Of a stretch of DNA of 64,000 nucleotides, positions 36,776 through 46,740 are shown piece after piece. The number at the start of each line of letters is the position of its first letter. Within the stretch, counting starts at the first letter, position 1. Below the pieces are notes generated by a model. That model was not told the DNA's origin. It was given only the letters and a program-made list of their open reading frames with translations, and searched no databases. This DNA comes from Haemonchus contortus (taxonomy: Eukaryota; Nematoda; Chromadorea; Rhabditida; Trichostrongylidae), in the NCBI GenBank assembly GCA_000469685.2, contig LS997567.1, positions 26,442,222 to 26,506,221 on the forward strand, written 5' to 3'. Position numbers and translations under genes: made by a program.

Positions 36776-37668
36776 CCGGAAAACGAAATGCTAACCAAAT
36801 TGTTCGAATTGGAAGGGCTTGGAATCGCACCCGAAAATGATGAGGAAAACAAAGACTTACTGTCATATTTCAACAAATACTCAAAACAAATGTCCTTTGA
36901 TGGAGGTTTCGTCACGGCTCCCTTTCCTCTGAAGGACAACGTGATCGACTTGGCGGACAACTACTCATCAGCCATCAAGCGTTTGGCAAGTTGCAGTGGC
37001 AGCTTGAGAACAACCTCGAGCAGAAAAAATGGTGCGTGAAAATCTTAACCCAGTACGAAGCTGAAGACATCATCGATAAGGTGCATGAGAGCATTCCAAA
37101 CTCGGTAGGGTTATACTACATGCCCCACTCTGTGGTTTGGCGTCCCCAGAAACCGAAACCTCTTCGAATCGTCTTCGACGCCTCTTCAAAACGAAAAGGT
37201 CAACTTTCGCTGAACGATGTCACTTACAAGGGCGAATCGCTCATCAAGAAAATTCACGATATATTAGTTGCCAGCAGAATCAATGAAATCATCCTAACTT
37301 GTGATATCGAAGCCGCGTTTACTCAGATAAGGCTTCAAAATACGCACAAAGACCTATGCCGATTCCTTTGGCTCAAAGACCCGAACAAGCCACCTTATCG
37401 AGAAAATATTGTAGAATACCGCTTCAAGAGGGTGCCCTTTGGCGCTAAGCCTTCCCCCAGCATTTTTAATATGGACCTTCTCACATTCTTGCAATCGCGG
37501 AACACTCCGCTTTCAAAAGAGATCCTTGACAATTTGTATGTCGATAACGTTCTCCTCGGTGCCTCTACACCATCAGAGGCTATCTCCAAGTATAAAGAGA
37601 GTAAGGTCCTCCTTTCCGAAATCGGAATGAATCTGAGAATACTCGTCAAATCGAAGAGAAGTGAATGA
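36776..37668 (+). pseudogene. BEL-4 Pao-type reverse transcriptase, one frameshift
   Basis: After the stop, LTKLFELEGLGIAPENDEEN (from 36788) is the family linker. The frame shifts near 36990-37030 and continues LEQKKWCVKILTQYEAEDII, YYMPHSVVWRPQKPKPLRIV, FDASSKRKGQ, then the palm LTCDIEAAFTQIRLQ with its catalytic Asp (about 37298-37342), RFKRVPFGAKPSPSIFN and the active site YVDNVLLG (37537-37560). YVDN instead of YVDD is common in this group. ORF 36991-37668 covers most of it. Confidence 0.88.
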
Positions 37669-38668
37669 CGCTATACCGCTATGCTATCGCGCTCCGAGCG
37701 GGATTTCCACCATTCTTGGAGTAAAATACGACAAAAATTCAGATGAGTTCGGAATATGCCTCAAGTGTGTGGAGAAAGACCAACTGACAAAAAGAGACGT
37801 AGCCAGCCAATTAAATTCCATCTACGACCCTAATGGCATAGTTGGTCCAATCACAATAAGACTGAAGCAACTCATGAGAGAAACATACGAAAGCGGTGTA
37901 GGATGGAAAGAACCAATACCGGAAAAGCTCGCGGTCAGGTGGAATGCAACGTGCCAAGAGTATCAGAAGGTCTCAGTGTCTCTTCCACGTCACATAGGTA
38001 TGCCGAGCAACTCTTCAACCAACATGCTATCCCTCTGGGTCTTTGCTGACGCAAGTGCGAAGGCTTTAGCAACTTGTGCTTACTTACGTCACGAAGAAAC
38101 AAGGAAGGTGTCAACGTTAATAAGCGGAAAAACACGGCTTACCCCAAAAAAGACAAAGCAAACCATACCAAAGTTGGAAGTTGTAGCGATCTTGATGGCC
38201 ACTCGGCTTGCTAAAAACATCGCCTCCGCCATCAGAATCCAGCTCAATGAAATCAACTTGCTCAGTGATAGCGAAATTGCGCTGTCTTGGATCAAATCCA
38301 GTAGAACATTGCCATTGTTCGTTGAGAATCAAAAGCAACACATTCTCAAAATAAAAGATGGTCTCGAGTCCGTGGGAATAAATGTGAATTTCTTTCATGT
38401 TCGCACGGCAGACAATTCCGCTGATGCCAGGACAAAAGGAGCAGACGCTTCCCTGATAGTTGATCTGCCATGGGTGCGCGGTCCACAATGGCTCAACAAC
38501 GAAAAAATACCCACAAGACTGAGAAAGCTAGCTGATATCCATGAACAAAAAGAAGTGGAAGAGGACTCGGAAACGCTAGGAGATTACGCTACAACTGTAC
38601 AATTAGCAGGTGTCAGTACTAGCAGTAATCCCGGTCTAATCACTTGCACGATTCTCACGCTTAGATAA
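37661..38668 (+). pseudogene. BEL-4 RT thumb/connection and RNase H
   Basis: A 335-codon frame overlapping the RT frame by 8 bases. ISTILGVKYDKNSDEF, then VASQLNSIYDPNGIVGPITI, is the Pao connection. LWVFADASAKALATCAYL (about 38034-38087), KQTIPKLEVVAILMATRL and INLLSDSEIALSWIK (about 38251-38295) are the RNase H motifs with Asp, Glu and Asp; VRTADNSADARTKGA contains a further Asp. All the acidic residues are present. It ends by a shift at 38668. Confidence 0.87.
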
Positions 38669-38670
38669 GG

Positions 38671-38772
38671 CATTGCGGACTGTTGCGCGTGTAGTAAAAG
38701 TACTTCATGCATGGGTAATTACATTGCGGACTGTTGCGCGTGTAGTAAAAGTACTTCATGCATGGGTAATTA
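38671..38772 (+). repeat. 51-bp perfect tandem duplication in BEL-4 pol
   Basis: The unit starting CATTGCGGACTGTTGCGCGT and ending GGGTAATTA occurs at 38671-38721 and again at 38722-38772. In the polyprotein frame it encodes LRTVARVVKVLHAWVI twice. The length is 17 codons, so the frame is kept. Confidence 0.95.
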
Positions 38773-38799
38773 AAGTGAACTCAAGAAAGGAGAGTTAGA

Positions 38800-40160
38800 G
38801 CAAATTATGCCTACAAAAGCTGCATTTGTTCGACGCCGGCTATGAGATCACCGCGGAAGGTGTAAAACTAAGTAAAACCCTTCTACTTCACGAAGCACAT
38901 GCTTCAATTTCCATAAACACGCTTAAAAAGGGGTTCCCAGAGAAGAAAATCTTCCGCGATAAAAACGGAATTATCCGAAACGCATCTCGCATTCAGAACG
39001 CACCCGTCCCCTAAACCCCTTTATTTGGAGAAAGATTCTGATATCACACGACTCGTCGTAACCGACATTCACATAAAAAATGGCCATTCCGGAAAGGGCC
39101 ACACACTATGTCTTGCGAGGCAACGCTTTTGGATACCACGTCCGTGTGGGGTATTCAAGAAGTACCTAAAGACTGTGTCGTATGCAGAAAAGCTCAGGGA
39201 CTCCCGTTCGGAGCACCAGAAATGCCTCCTTTACCCAAAGACAGGACTGTGTTAACGAGACCCTTCCAATCAGTCGGTTGCGACTTCATGGGACCCTTCC
39301 ACTCCAAAAACAATGAAAAATACTATGTTTCCCTATACACGTGTCTCACGACTAGAGCAGTGCATCTCGAAGTGGTGGAAGATATGTCCACAGGGGCGTT
39401 CTTGAACTCCTTTATAAGGTTTATTTCTCGGAGAGGGGTTCCCACTATTATTCGAACAGACTGTGGCACGAATTTCAGACTCGGTCAACAAATTATTGAA
39501 AAAATGTCTTCTCCAAACGAGAGCACGGGCGATTCAGTAATGTCCTATAGCTCTAACCATAGAATACAATGGGTTTTCAACCCACCAGGGGCACCCTGGA
39601 AGCTCGTAGGGTCAGTCAAACGTGCCTTCACTAAATCCGTCGGGCGGAAAAGATTGTCACACGCACAGCTCTACACCATCATGACGCAAATTGAGGCCAT
39701 AATCAACACTAGACCACTTACGGCTATAAGCAATGCGAATACGGATGACATCCCCTTACGACCTATCGATTTCTTGCAGAACAACCTGAAATACAGTTTA
39801 GCTGAGATGGACAAGGAGGAGGGCACAGATTCAACCTTTGATCCCAAACTTATTCAGACAGCTGCCCAAGCTAAGCAGGCCATACAGCATGCGGAACAAG
39901 TTAGTTCAAGATTTTGGGATCGGTGGTACACAGAATATTTAACAGCTCTTCGCGAAATTCAGGCTATGAACAGAAAACAACCGCGACATGTGAAAGTGAG
40001 AGAACCACAAATTGACGAGATTGTCTTGGTCGAACAAGAAAATCTACCAAGAGGCTCCTGGTGTCATGGCAAAGTTGTTGACCTAATGAGAGGTTGTGAT
40101 GATCTCGTGAGGTCTGTTAAACTGTTGATGCCCAACAAACATGCTACGACCTGTAAATAA
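38800..40160 (+). pseudogene. BEL-4 integrase and DUF5641 domain, catalytic Glu segment missing
   Basis: The N-terminal part reads in pieces: LFDAGYEITAEGVKLSKTLL (38826 on), LVVTDIHIKNGHSGKGHTL with the zinc-site His residues, then CVVCRKAQG with the Cys pair (39176 on). The core has VGCDFMGPFHS (first Asp, about 39271-39300) and IIRTDCGTNFRLG (second Asp, about 39450-39485). The expected GGxWERLVG segment with catalytic Glu is replaced by PGAPWKLVGSVKRAF at 39585-39625, six to seven residues shorter. SRFWDRWYTEYLTALREIQ and PRGSWCHGKVVDL mark the DUF5641 tail. The transposon enzyme that would insert cDNA is therefore inactive here. Confidence 0.85.
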
Positions 40161-42070
40161 ACTCTACCCGCTGGAAATTTCTGCAAAAAACGACAAGGTT
40201 CCGCCCAACAGTCCACAAGCTGAGCATAATGTCCGAGAACTCCAGAGGAATGAAGGCAACAAGCCGCGTTTGGCAAAGATCAAAGCGAAGGAAGCGATCC
40301 AGAAGTTATCAAGGATCACCGACGACTCTAATGGATCTCTACCCCCTGTATTATGCCCGCACATCAACGTGGCAGTGGTCATCACGATTGCCATTCTGTT
40401 TCTGGGGCCATCAGTGTACGCTTTGCCGAACATCTCATGCAAAGGTAACGCACTTCACGTTAATCCTCCAAATGGCACCTTCCAGCTCTGCATACGGTCA
40501 ACTTGCAGATATCTCGCGAATAGCTTAACAAATCTCACATTCCTACTGCCTGCAACTGCAAACAATGGGGTAGTAACTGTGTCAATGAGACATTTTTCTG
40601 GCAACAAATATACGGAGCTGCAAAAGAACTGCAGTCTCCCTCATGTGTGTGACGTATCACAAAACTTCATGTCCAAACATCTGTTGGGCAATCCTCACTG
40701 TTTTCCAACAGGGGCAATTGCATCCATAGGAATGCTTCTTTACCTGATGATTTCTGCAATAGTGTTGTCCGTAAAATTAATGCTGGTGCGCAGAGGTTCT
40801 CACTCTGGCGCAACGGTTACATCATCGGAGTCAGGCAACGAAAACAAAGGTTGGCATCCTACAGTTGCCTTTCGTAAGAACAATGAAATAGTAAGCATTC
40901 AGCTCTAGTCGTTCCGACCGCTCCCACTTCCTCGCAATAGCGTCATCACTGCGATCGCGGTGATTGTTTACGCAGCGCTGCATGAACAAGCAACGGCATG
41001 TCAGCTGGGATTCACTAGGCACAATGCAGAGGTCACGTGTACATCTCAGAACACCTGCGCAATCAAATTCCGCCGTGAAATTTTATTCGATGAGATCCAC
41101 AATATGGCTTGCATTGACATTCTACAAGCCAATAAATCAGTAGGTATTCTTCGCATAGAAAAACTACCACCAGAACTGGCATGCGCAACCTCACTAAGAA
41201 AATAGGTGACACTTCATTCACAGTGATATCCTTGTCAACGCCGTCAAGTCCGCTGTTACAAAGTAGATTCGCAATATCTGAACACGAAGGTCTAATTATC
41301 CCAGGGACTGAAACCATGCCTGTCGAATGCAAAACACTCGAAGAGGCAAGTAACAAATTTCATCATTGTCAAAGCAAAGTAATTCGCCAATGGGACGAGA
41401 GCCTGCTCCCGCACGGTGCTACTGCCCACCCAGCACCATCGCCACCATCAAGAGTGTTATTTCGAACGTTCTTCCCGTGTCAAGCCCATTTCTCAACATA
41501 ATCAGACGAAAAGATTCAGTAATCGCTTACCCTCGAAAAGAAGAAATGACTTTAATGGTAGAATCGAAATATATGCAAGAAAGCGCGGAGTATGTCACCA
41601 AATAAGATTGTAACGTCTCATTGACAAAGCTGGCGGGATGTTATAACTGCCAACAAGGCGCGAACCTAGTCGCGTTCTGCACAACAGCAACACACACATG
41701 GAACATCATCCAATGCGAAACCCATGTTTTCTCAATCGAATGCGATCCTTCTGGGAAGCCAAACACACTCGTTCTGGACTTCCAGCAAGCAATAATAAGA
41801 CAAAGTTGCTTCGTAGAATGCAATAATCACACCATCCACTTGCTCCTAGAAGGCTCTCTTGTTTACTTGCCACACATGAGTGATCAGCATCACTGCTCCT
41901 TCTCCAAGCAATAGCAAAAGGTCTGAAGAGCTTTCTAAGACTTTGTTTCACAATTTCCTCACTTATTCTCAAAATTGTAAAACAACTATCGTCAATTTGC
42001 ATACGCCACTGATAGCTCATGATGCGTTCTCGGAAAACTCTCCTAGTTGTAGTTCTACATAGATAATACA
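40141..42070 (+). pseudogene. BEL-4 envelope-like glycoprotein region (phlebovirus-G2-like), broken
   Basis: The end of pol overlaps an ORF at 40141-40908 with a signal-like hydrophobic segment (about 40370-40425), several cysteines, N-glycosylation sequons and a membrane segment (about 40726-40785). Further blocks at 40960-41205, 41181-41600 and 41621-41914 are Cys-rich, including a GCYNCQQGA motif (about 41635-41661), a signature I associate with the G2 glycoprotein of phleboviruses; some nematode BEL elements are known to have captured such a gene. A hydrophobic segment follows at about 41895-42005. Stops and shifts separate the blocks, so no continuous protein is encoded. Confidence 0.6.
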
Positions 42071-42473
42071 GTATGTGTATTTCTTGAAAGCTCCCTAACA
42101 TTACAACACAATACGACAACATCTCCCTCAACTATTCCTAAGCATGAAAAACCCGCCAATCCATCTTCCCCGCTACCGACGCAACAAACATGGACGAAGT
42201 CGATGTCGCCATGCACATCGAGCCGTTATCTGATGCTATCAAAGAATTAAAGGAACAACTTACTGTGTTCGCGATGTCATTCGATGCTAACCAGGGAAGG
42301 ATCCCAACTCGAAGTGGCCATTTGAAATAAGACCTATACTGTTAGACGTGTTTTTGGGCGCTGAATTCCCTTTCCAAATCTGCCAAGCGATTCTCTGAAC
42401 GGAGTTATGAGGGTGGTTTTAGGTGACATTACATGAGAAACTTAAATTACATGGAAGCAGATCGCTCCTCAAC

Positions 42474-42542
42474 GGCAGCTTGGTGTAGTGGTAAGCGTGA
42501 CGCTTCATGGGCGAGAGGCTAGGGTTCGGGTTTTGTGGGGCA
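42474..42542 (+). ncRNA. tRNA-like (SINE-type) pol III promoter, left arm
   Basis: TTGGTGTAGTGGTAAGC (42480-42496) fits a tRNA A box and GGGTTCGGGTTTTG (42522-42535) fits a B box, with near-normal spacing. The D and anticodon stems pair only partly (CGC/GCG around TTCATGG) and the T stem is poor, so it is a tRNA relic or pol III promoter rather than a working tRNA. Confidence 0.5.
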
Positions 42543-43410
42543 CTGGATTTTTGCATTAGATAGAATTTCTTCCTCCAGGACTAGGAAATACTCTCATGGT
42601 GATTTTATCGCGTTTCATGACCTTTTAATGCTTTTGCAAATATTTATCCACTTAAAGTAATGCTTCAGTTTTACTCGCATGCCCATGCACTCTATATTCA
42701 CAGCAGGATTCACAGAAGGGTAACTTTTGCCACTTTGAACAAATGTGATACTCTAGCACGAAATGCTTGAAACAAAGAAACTTTTCACAATGGGAGAAAC
42801 GGATGAGAAGGAACTCGTCTCGTCACAGCCCATTGTTTTACACTCACTAACCCCAAATCAGAGGGAAAACAGAATTGAGTAGGCGTCCCAAAATCACCGG
42901 GTGAGTGATCATTTAGCCGGCGGCATACCATGAATAAAAGAGAAATTTTCTAAATCTCACCGCCCAGAACTGAAAATAGACAGGCGATAGTAAACGAAGA
43001 ATGGAGTTCTCGTGTGTACACGTAAAAGTTGAGATCATGGGCTATCACATATGAGGTGGTACGTTTAACCATATTCTAAAGGGAATTAAGAAATAAGCTT
43101 CTATCGGCTGTATTAGCCTCGTGGTAGCCTCGAGAAAGGGTCTTTCCCTTCACCCGCTTTTGCGGAGGTAAGACGCACTAAATAGCTTTCTGGTATTTGA
43201 ATGATGTCCACGAGTCCACTATCAACGATGCCGGTGTAGGTGAGTCCAGGTCTGCAACGCACCACTCGTTTTCGCAACTTCCCACTCGATAACAGGTAGG
43301 TAGGTAGGAGAAGGTATCAGCAAAGCATCAAAAGGTCATAAAACGTGAAAAAATTACCATGAAAGTATTTCCTAGTCCTGGAGGGAAAAATACTATCTAA
43401 TGCAAAAACT

Positions 43411-43483
43411 CGGTGCCCCATAAAACCCGAACCCTAGCCTCTCGCCCATGAAGCGTCACGCTTACCACTACACCAAGCTGCCG
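43411..43483 (-). ncRNA. tRNA-like (SINE-type) pol III promoter, right arm
   Basis: Inverted copy of the left tRNA-like unit: the A box is the reverse complement of GCTTACCACTACACCAAG (about 43460-43477) and the B box that of AAAACCCGAACCCT (43422-43435). The two promoters therefore point toward each other across the centre of the element. Confidence 0.5.
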
Positions 43484-44165
43484 TTGAGGAGCGAGCTGCT
43501 TCCATGTAATTTAAGTTTTCTCATGTAATGTCACCTAAAACCACCCTCATAACTCCGTTCAGAGAATCGCTTGGCAGATTCGGAAAGCGGATTTGAATTC
43601 AGCGCCCAAAAACACGTCTAACAGTATAGGTCTTATTTCAAATGGCCACTTCGAGTTGGGATCCTTCCCTAGTGAGATGGAAGCTCTAGTGAACCTCGTC
43701 AGCTGTCAGAATAATATCATCGACAAAAAATTGGATCTGATCATGGAAAGAACAAAGCCGCATTCAAGTTGTGTTTTCTGTTCCGTCGAGGAAAACCGCG
43801 ACAATCACCCAACCGAACGCTGTTGCTGTTTCTTAGACGCAGTTTCACGTGCAATTCAAGTCACCAACTTACAGCTGTGTAATCGCTGCTTGCAGCCAAA
43901 ACACAGCGAAGATTGCGGCATCCTTTGTACTTTTTGCGGAAAGAGCACAATGTGCTCGTTTGCCCAGGTAAAGCTTCTCTTGGAACGTCTTCGTTCAAGC
44001 GAAGAAAGTTTTGAAAGTTTGTTGAGGGGTGCGCTGATTACGTCAGCAATCAGCTCACATCTCCATGGTCGCATCTTCTGCAGTAACTCCCCCCCTTTCC
44101 CGCTTCACAGTATTGTCTGTCTGCTCGTCGCGCCGTCACCTCCCTACTTCTCACCCTGCCGATGA

Positions 44166-44573
44166 GTCATCAGCCTGGCTTCGTCCCATAGTCTAGAGAA
44201 GATTCGACGCTATTCGCCACCAAATTCCGTCTACATATTCGATTCGTCAGAACTGTTCCCCCATTCTAACACGCATTCTCTGGCATGTCTCGATCAACAG
44301 CATTTCAACTACATCACCTCTGTGCGGACGGAAGGGGCAATCGACAGGGAGCCAATGCACGACCGACAATATCGAAATCGCCGCCCGTTCAACAGCTTCG
44401 ACGTATGGTAGACTCATTTCAATTGTTGGTACTTGTAGTTCACTTTGTTAATTGAACATCGTATTTAAAGTGACATATCGGTAGATTGAATGATTATTGA
44501 CTATTTGTGTAGATGTTATATGTTGATGAGATAATTTGAAGTTAGTTTTGAGCTGCCGCCCTTCCGGGCGCAG
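44166..44573 (+). other. BEL-4 3' untranslated region with hairpin next to the LTR
   Basis: No ORF is recognised after ORF3. CGCCC-TTCC-GGGCG (44557-44570) forms a tight hairpin ending three bases before the 3' LTR, where a polypurine tract would be expected; no clear purine run is present. Confidence 0.45.
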
Positions 44574-44757
44574 TGTCGCGATCAATCGCGACCAATCGCG
44601 ACTATGTATGTATTCTTGTCACGTCAAGAAGGAGATTCCTTTTGCTGTAATGTTTTCGGTGTATTTAGGGGCTCTGAGAACATCTCAGGGGCCTTTTGTG
44701 CTCTGCGGTTAGGATAAAGTGGTGAGTCAAGAAAGGCGTTGCTGAACCACCGAGAAC
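44574..44757 (+). repeat. BEL-4 3' LTR
   Basis: Begins TGTCGCGATCAATCGCGACC and ends CACCGAGAAC; 184 bp, the same length as the 5' LTR. The CA array follows directly. Confidence 0.9.
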
Positions 44758-45406
44758 AGAGAACACATACATACACACAACACACATACACACATACACA
44801 CAACACAACACACACAAAATACACACACAACACACAACACACAACACACACAATACACACTACAAACAACACACATACACACAACACACAACACATAACA
44901 CACACAATACACACACATACGCACATACACACATACACACATACATACAAACAACACGCAACACAGAACACACACAACACATACACAACACACATACACA
45001 CAACAGACAACACACAACGCACACACACATACACACATACACACAACCCACAACACACACATATACACATACACACATACACGCAACACATAACACACAC
45101 ACAATACACACACAACAAACAACACACAAAACACAACACACAACACACAACGCACACACACACATACGCATACACACATACACACAACACACACAATACA
45201 TACACACACAACAAACAACAAACAACCCACAACACACAACACACAACACGCAACACACAACACACAACACAAATACACACAACGCACAACACACAACACA
45301 CAACGCACAACACAAACACAATACACACACAACAAACAACACACAACACACAACACATATACACATAACACACACAATACACACACATACACACAACACA
45401 CAACAA
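44758..45406 (+). repeat. CA array, continuation right of BEL-4
   Basis: Same A/C composition and the same words (AACACAC, ATACACAC, CACAACCCACAACACACACAT) as the array left of BEL-4, so the two were one array before BEL-4 inserted. Confidence 0.9.
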
Positions 45407-46740
45407 GTATTATGTGTGTTATGTGTTGTGTGTTGTGTGTTGTGTGTGTTGTGTGTTGTGTGTATGTGTGGATGTGCATATGTGTGTGTGTGCGCTGTGT
45501 GTTGCGTGTTGTGTGTGTGTGTTGTGTGTTGTGTGTTGTGTGTATGTGTGTATGTGTGTGTATTATGTGTGTTATGTGTTGTGCGTTGTGTGTATGTGTG
45601 TTGTGCATGTCTATGAGTGTATGTGTGTATGTGCCTATGTGTGTTTGTGCGTTGTGTGTTATGTGTTGTGTGATGTGTGGATGTGTGTTGTGTATGTATT
45701 ATGTGTGTTGTGTGTTGTGTGTTGGGTGTGTTGTGTGTTGTGTGTTGGGTCTGTTGTGTGTTGTGTGTATGTGTGTATGTGTGTGTATTATGTGTGTTAT
45801 GTGTTGTGCGTTGTGTGTATGTGTGTTGTGCATGTCTATGAGTGTATGTGTGTATGTGCCTATGTGTGTTTGTGCGTTGTGTGTTATGTGTTGTGTGATG
45901 TGTGGATGTGTGTTGTGTATGTATTATGTGTGTTGTGTGTTGTGTGTTGGGTGTGTTGTGTGTTGTGTGTTGGGTCTGTTGTGTGTTGTGTGTATGTGTG
46001 TATGTGTGTGTATTATGTGTGTTATGTGTTGTGCGTTGTGTGTATGTGTGTTGTGCATGTCTATGAGTGTATGTGTGTATGTGCCTATGTGTGTTTGTGC
46101 GTTGTGTGTTATGTGTTGTGTGATGTGTGGATGTGTGTTGTGTATGTATTATGTGTGTTGTGTGTTGTGTGTTGGGTGTGTTGTGTGTTGTGTGTTGGGT
46201 CTGTTGTGTGTTGTGTGTATGTGTGTATGTGCATATGTGTGTGCGCGCTGTGTGTTGCGTGTTGTGTGTGTGTTGTGTGTTGTGTGTATGTGTGTATGTG
46301 TGTGTATTATTGTGTTATGTGTTGTGTGTTGTGTGTATGTGTGCTGTGTGTTGTGTGTTGTGTGAATGTGTGTATGTGTGTTGTGTGTTGTGTGTTGTGT
46401 TTTTTGTGTTGTTTGCTGTGTGTATGTGTGTTGTGTGTTGTGTTTTGTGTGTTGTTTGTTGTGTGTGTGTATTGTGTGTGTTGGGTGTTGTGTGTTGTAT
46501 TTTGTGTGTTGTGTGTTGTGTTTTGTGTGTTGTTTGTTGTGTGTGTGTATTGTGTGTGTTGTGTGTTGTGTGTATGTGTGTATGTGTGTATGTGTGTTGT
46601 GTTTTGTGTGTATGTGTGTTGTGTGTTGTGTGTTGTGTGTTGTGTTTTGTGTGTTGTTTGTTGTGTGTGTATTATGTGTGTTATGTGTTGTGTGTTGTGT
46701 GTATGTGTTGTGTATGTGTATTTGTGTTGTTTTGTATGTA
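45407..46740 (-). repeat. Inverted part of the array (G/T on the plus strand), with a 225-bp higher-order unit
   Basis: At about 45406 (ACAACAAGTATTATGTGTG) the plus strand changes from C/A to G/T, that is, the reverse complement of the array. A block containing TTGTGCATGTCTATGAGTG starts at 45601, 45826 and 46051, a perfect period of 225 bp repeated three times (75 codons in the long but meaningless open frames). The tract ends where palindrome 2 begins. Confidence 0.93.

Larger units (their letters stand above)
42293..43670. mobile_element. 1.4-kb inverted-repeat element inserted in BEL-4 ORF3
   Basis: AGGGAAGGATCCC at 42293 and GGGATCCTTCCCT ending at 43670 begin two arms of about 345-350 bp (42293-42636 and 43319-43670) that are reverse complements with a small number of differences. 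The centre of about 680 bp is unrelated and has no recognisable ORF. No target duplication is evident (CTAACC left, AGTGAG right). Each arm carries a tRNA-like A-box/B-box pair. It may be a foldback element or two tRNA-derived SINEs head to head. Confidence 0.8.
42190..44165 (+). pseudogene. BEL-4 ORF3: zinc-knuckle protein, split by an insertion
   Basis: A short N-terminal part from ATG 42190 (MDEVDVAMHIEPLSDAIKEL, to about 42292) is followed by the inverted-repeat element. The coding sequence resumes at 43671 (EMEALVNLVSCQNNIIDKKL), giving a coiled-coil-like N-terminus, then CVFCSVEENRDNHPTERC, CNRCLQPKHSEDCG and CTFCGK: three Cys clusters of the kind in nematode BEL Gag proteins. ORF 43593-44165 starts inside the inserted element by chance. 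Position after env is unusual for a knuckle protein; it could be a second RNA-binding protein or a captured gag piece. Confidence 0.6.
34307..44757 (+). mobile_element. BEL/Pao element BEL-4 with two 184-bp LTRs, inserted in the CA array
   Basis: Two near-identical 184-bp terminal repeats (34307-34490 and 44574-44757) enclose primer-binding site, gag, protease, RT/RNase H, integrase with DUF5641, an envelope-like region and a zinc-knuckle ORF3, all plus strand. CA array lies on both sides (to 34306, from 44758), so the element integrated into it. A clean target duplication is not visible (ACACA on the left, AGAGAACACA on the right). ORF3 contains a 1.4-kb inverted-repeat insertion, so the element without it would be about 9.1 kb. 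Stops and shifts are few per gene, so it is younger than the other BEL copies. Confidence 0.92.

Noticed and set aside
42474..43483. Functional tRNA genes
   Set aside because: A and B boxes are present but the D, anticodon and T stems pair poorly, so only tRNA-like promoters are called.
34302..44768. Target-site duplication ACACA for BEL-4
   Set aside because: ACACA is everywhere in the surrounding array and does not directly abut the right LTR.
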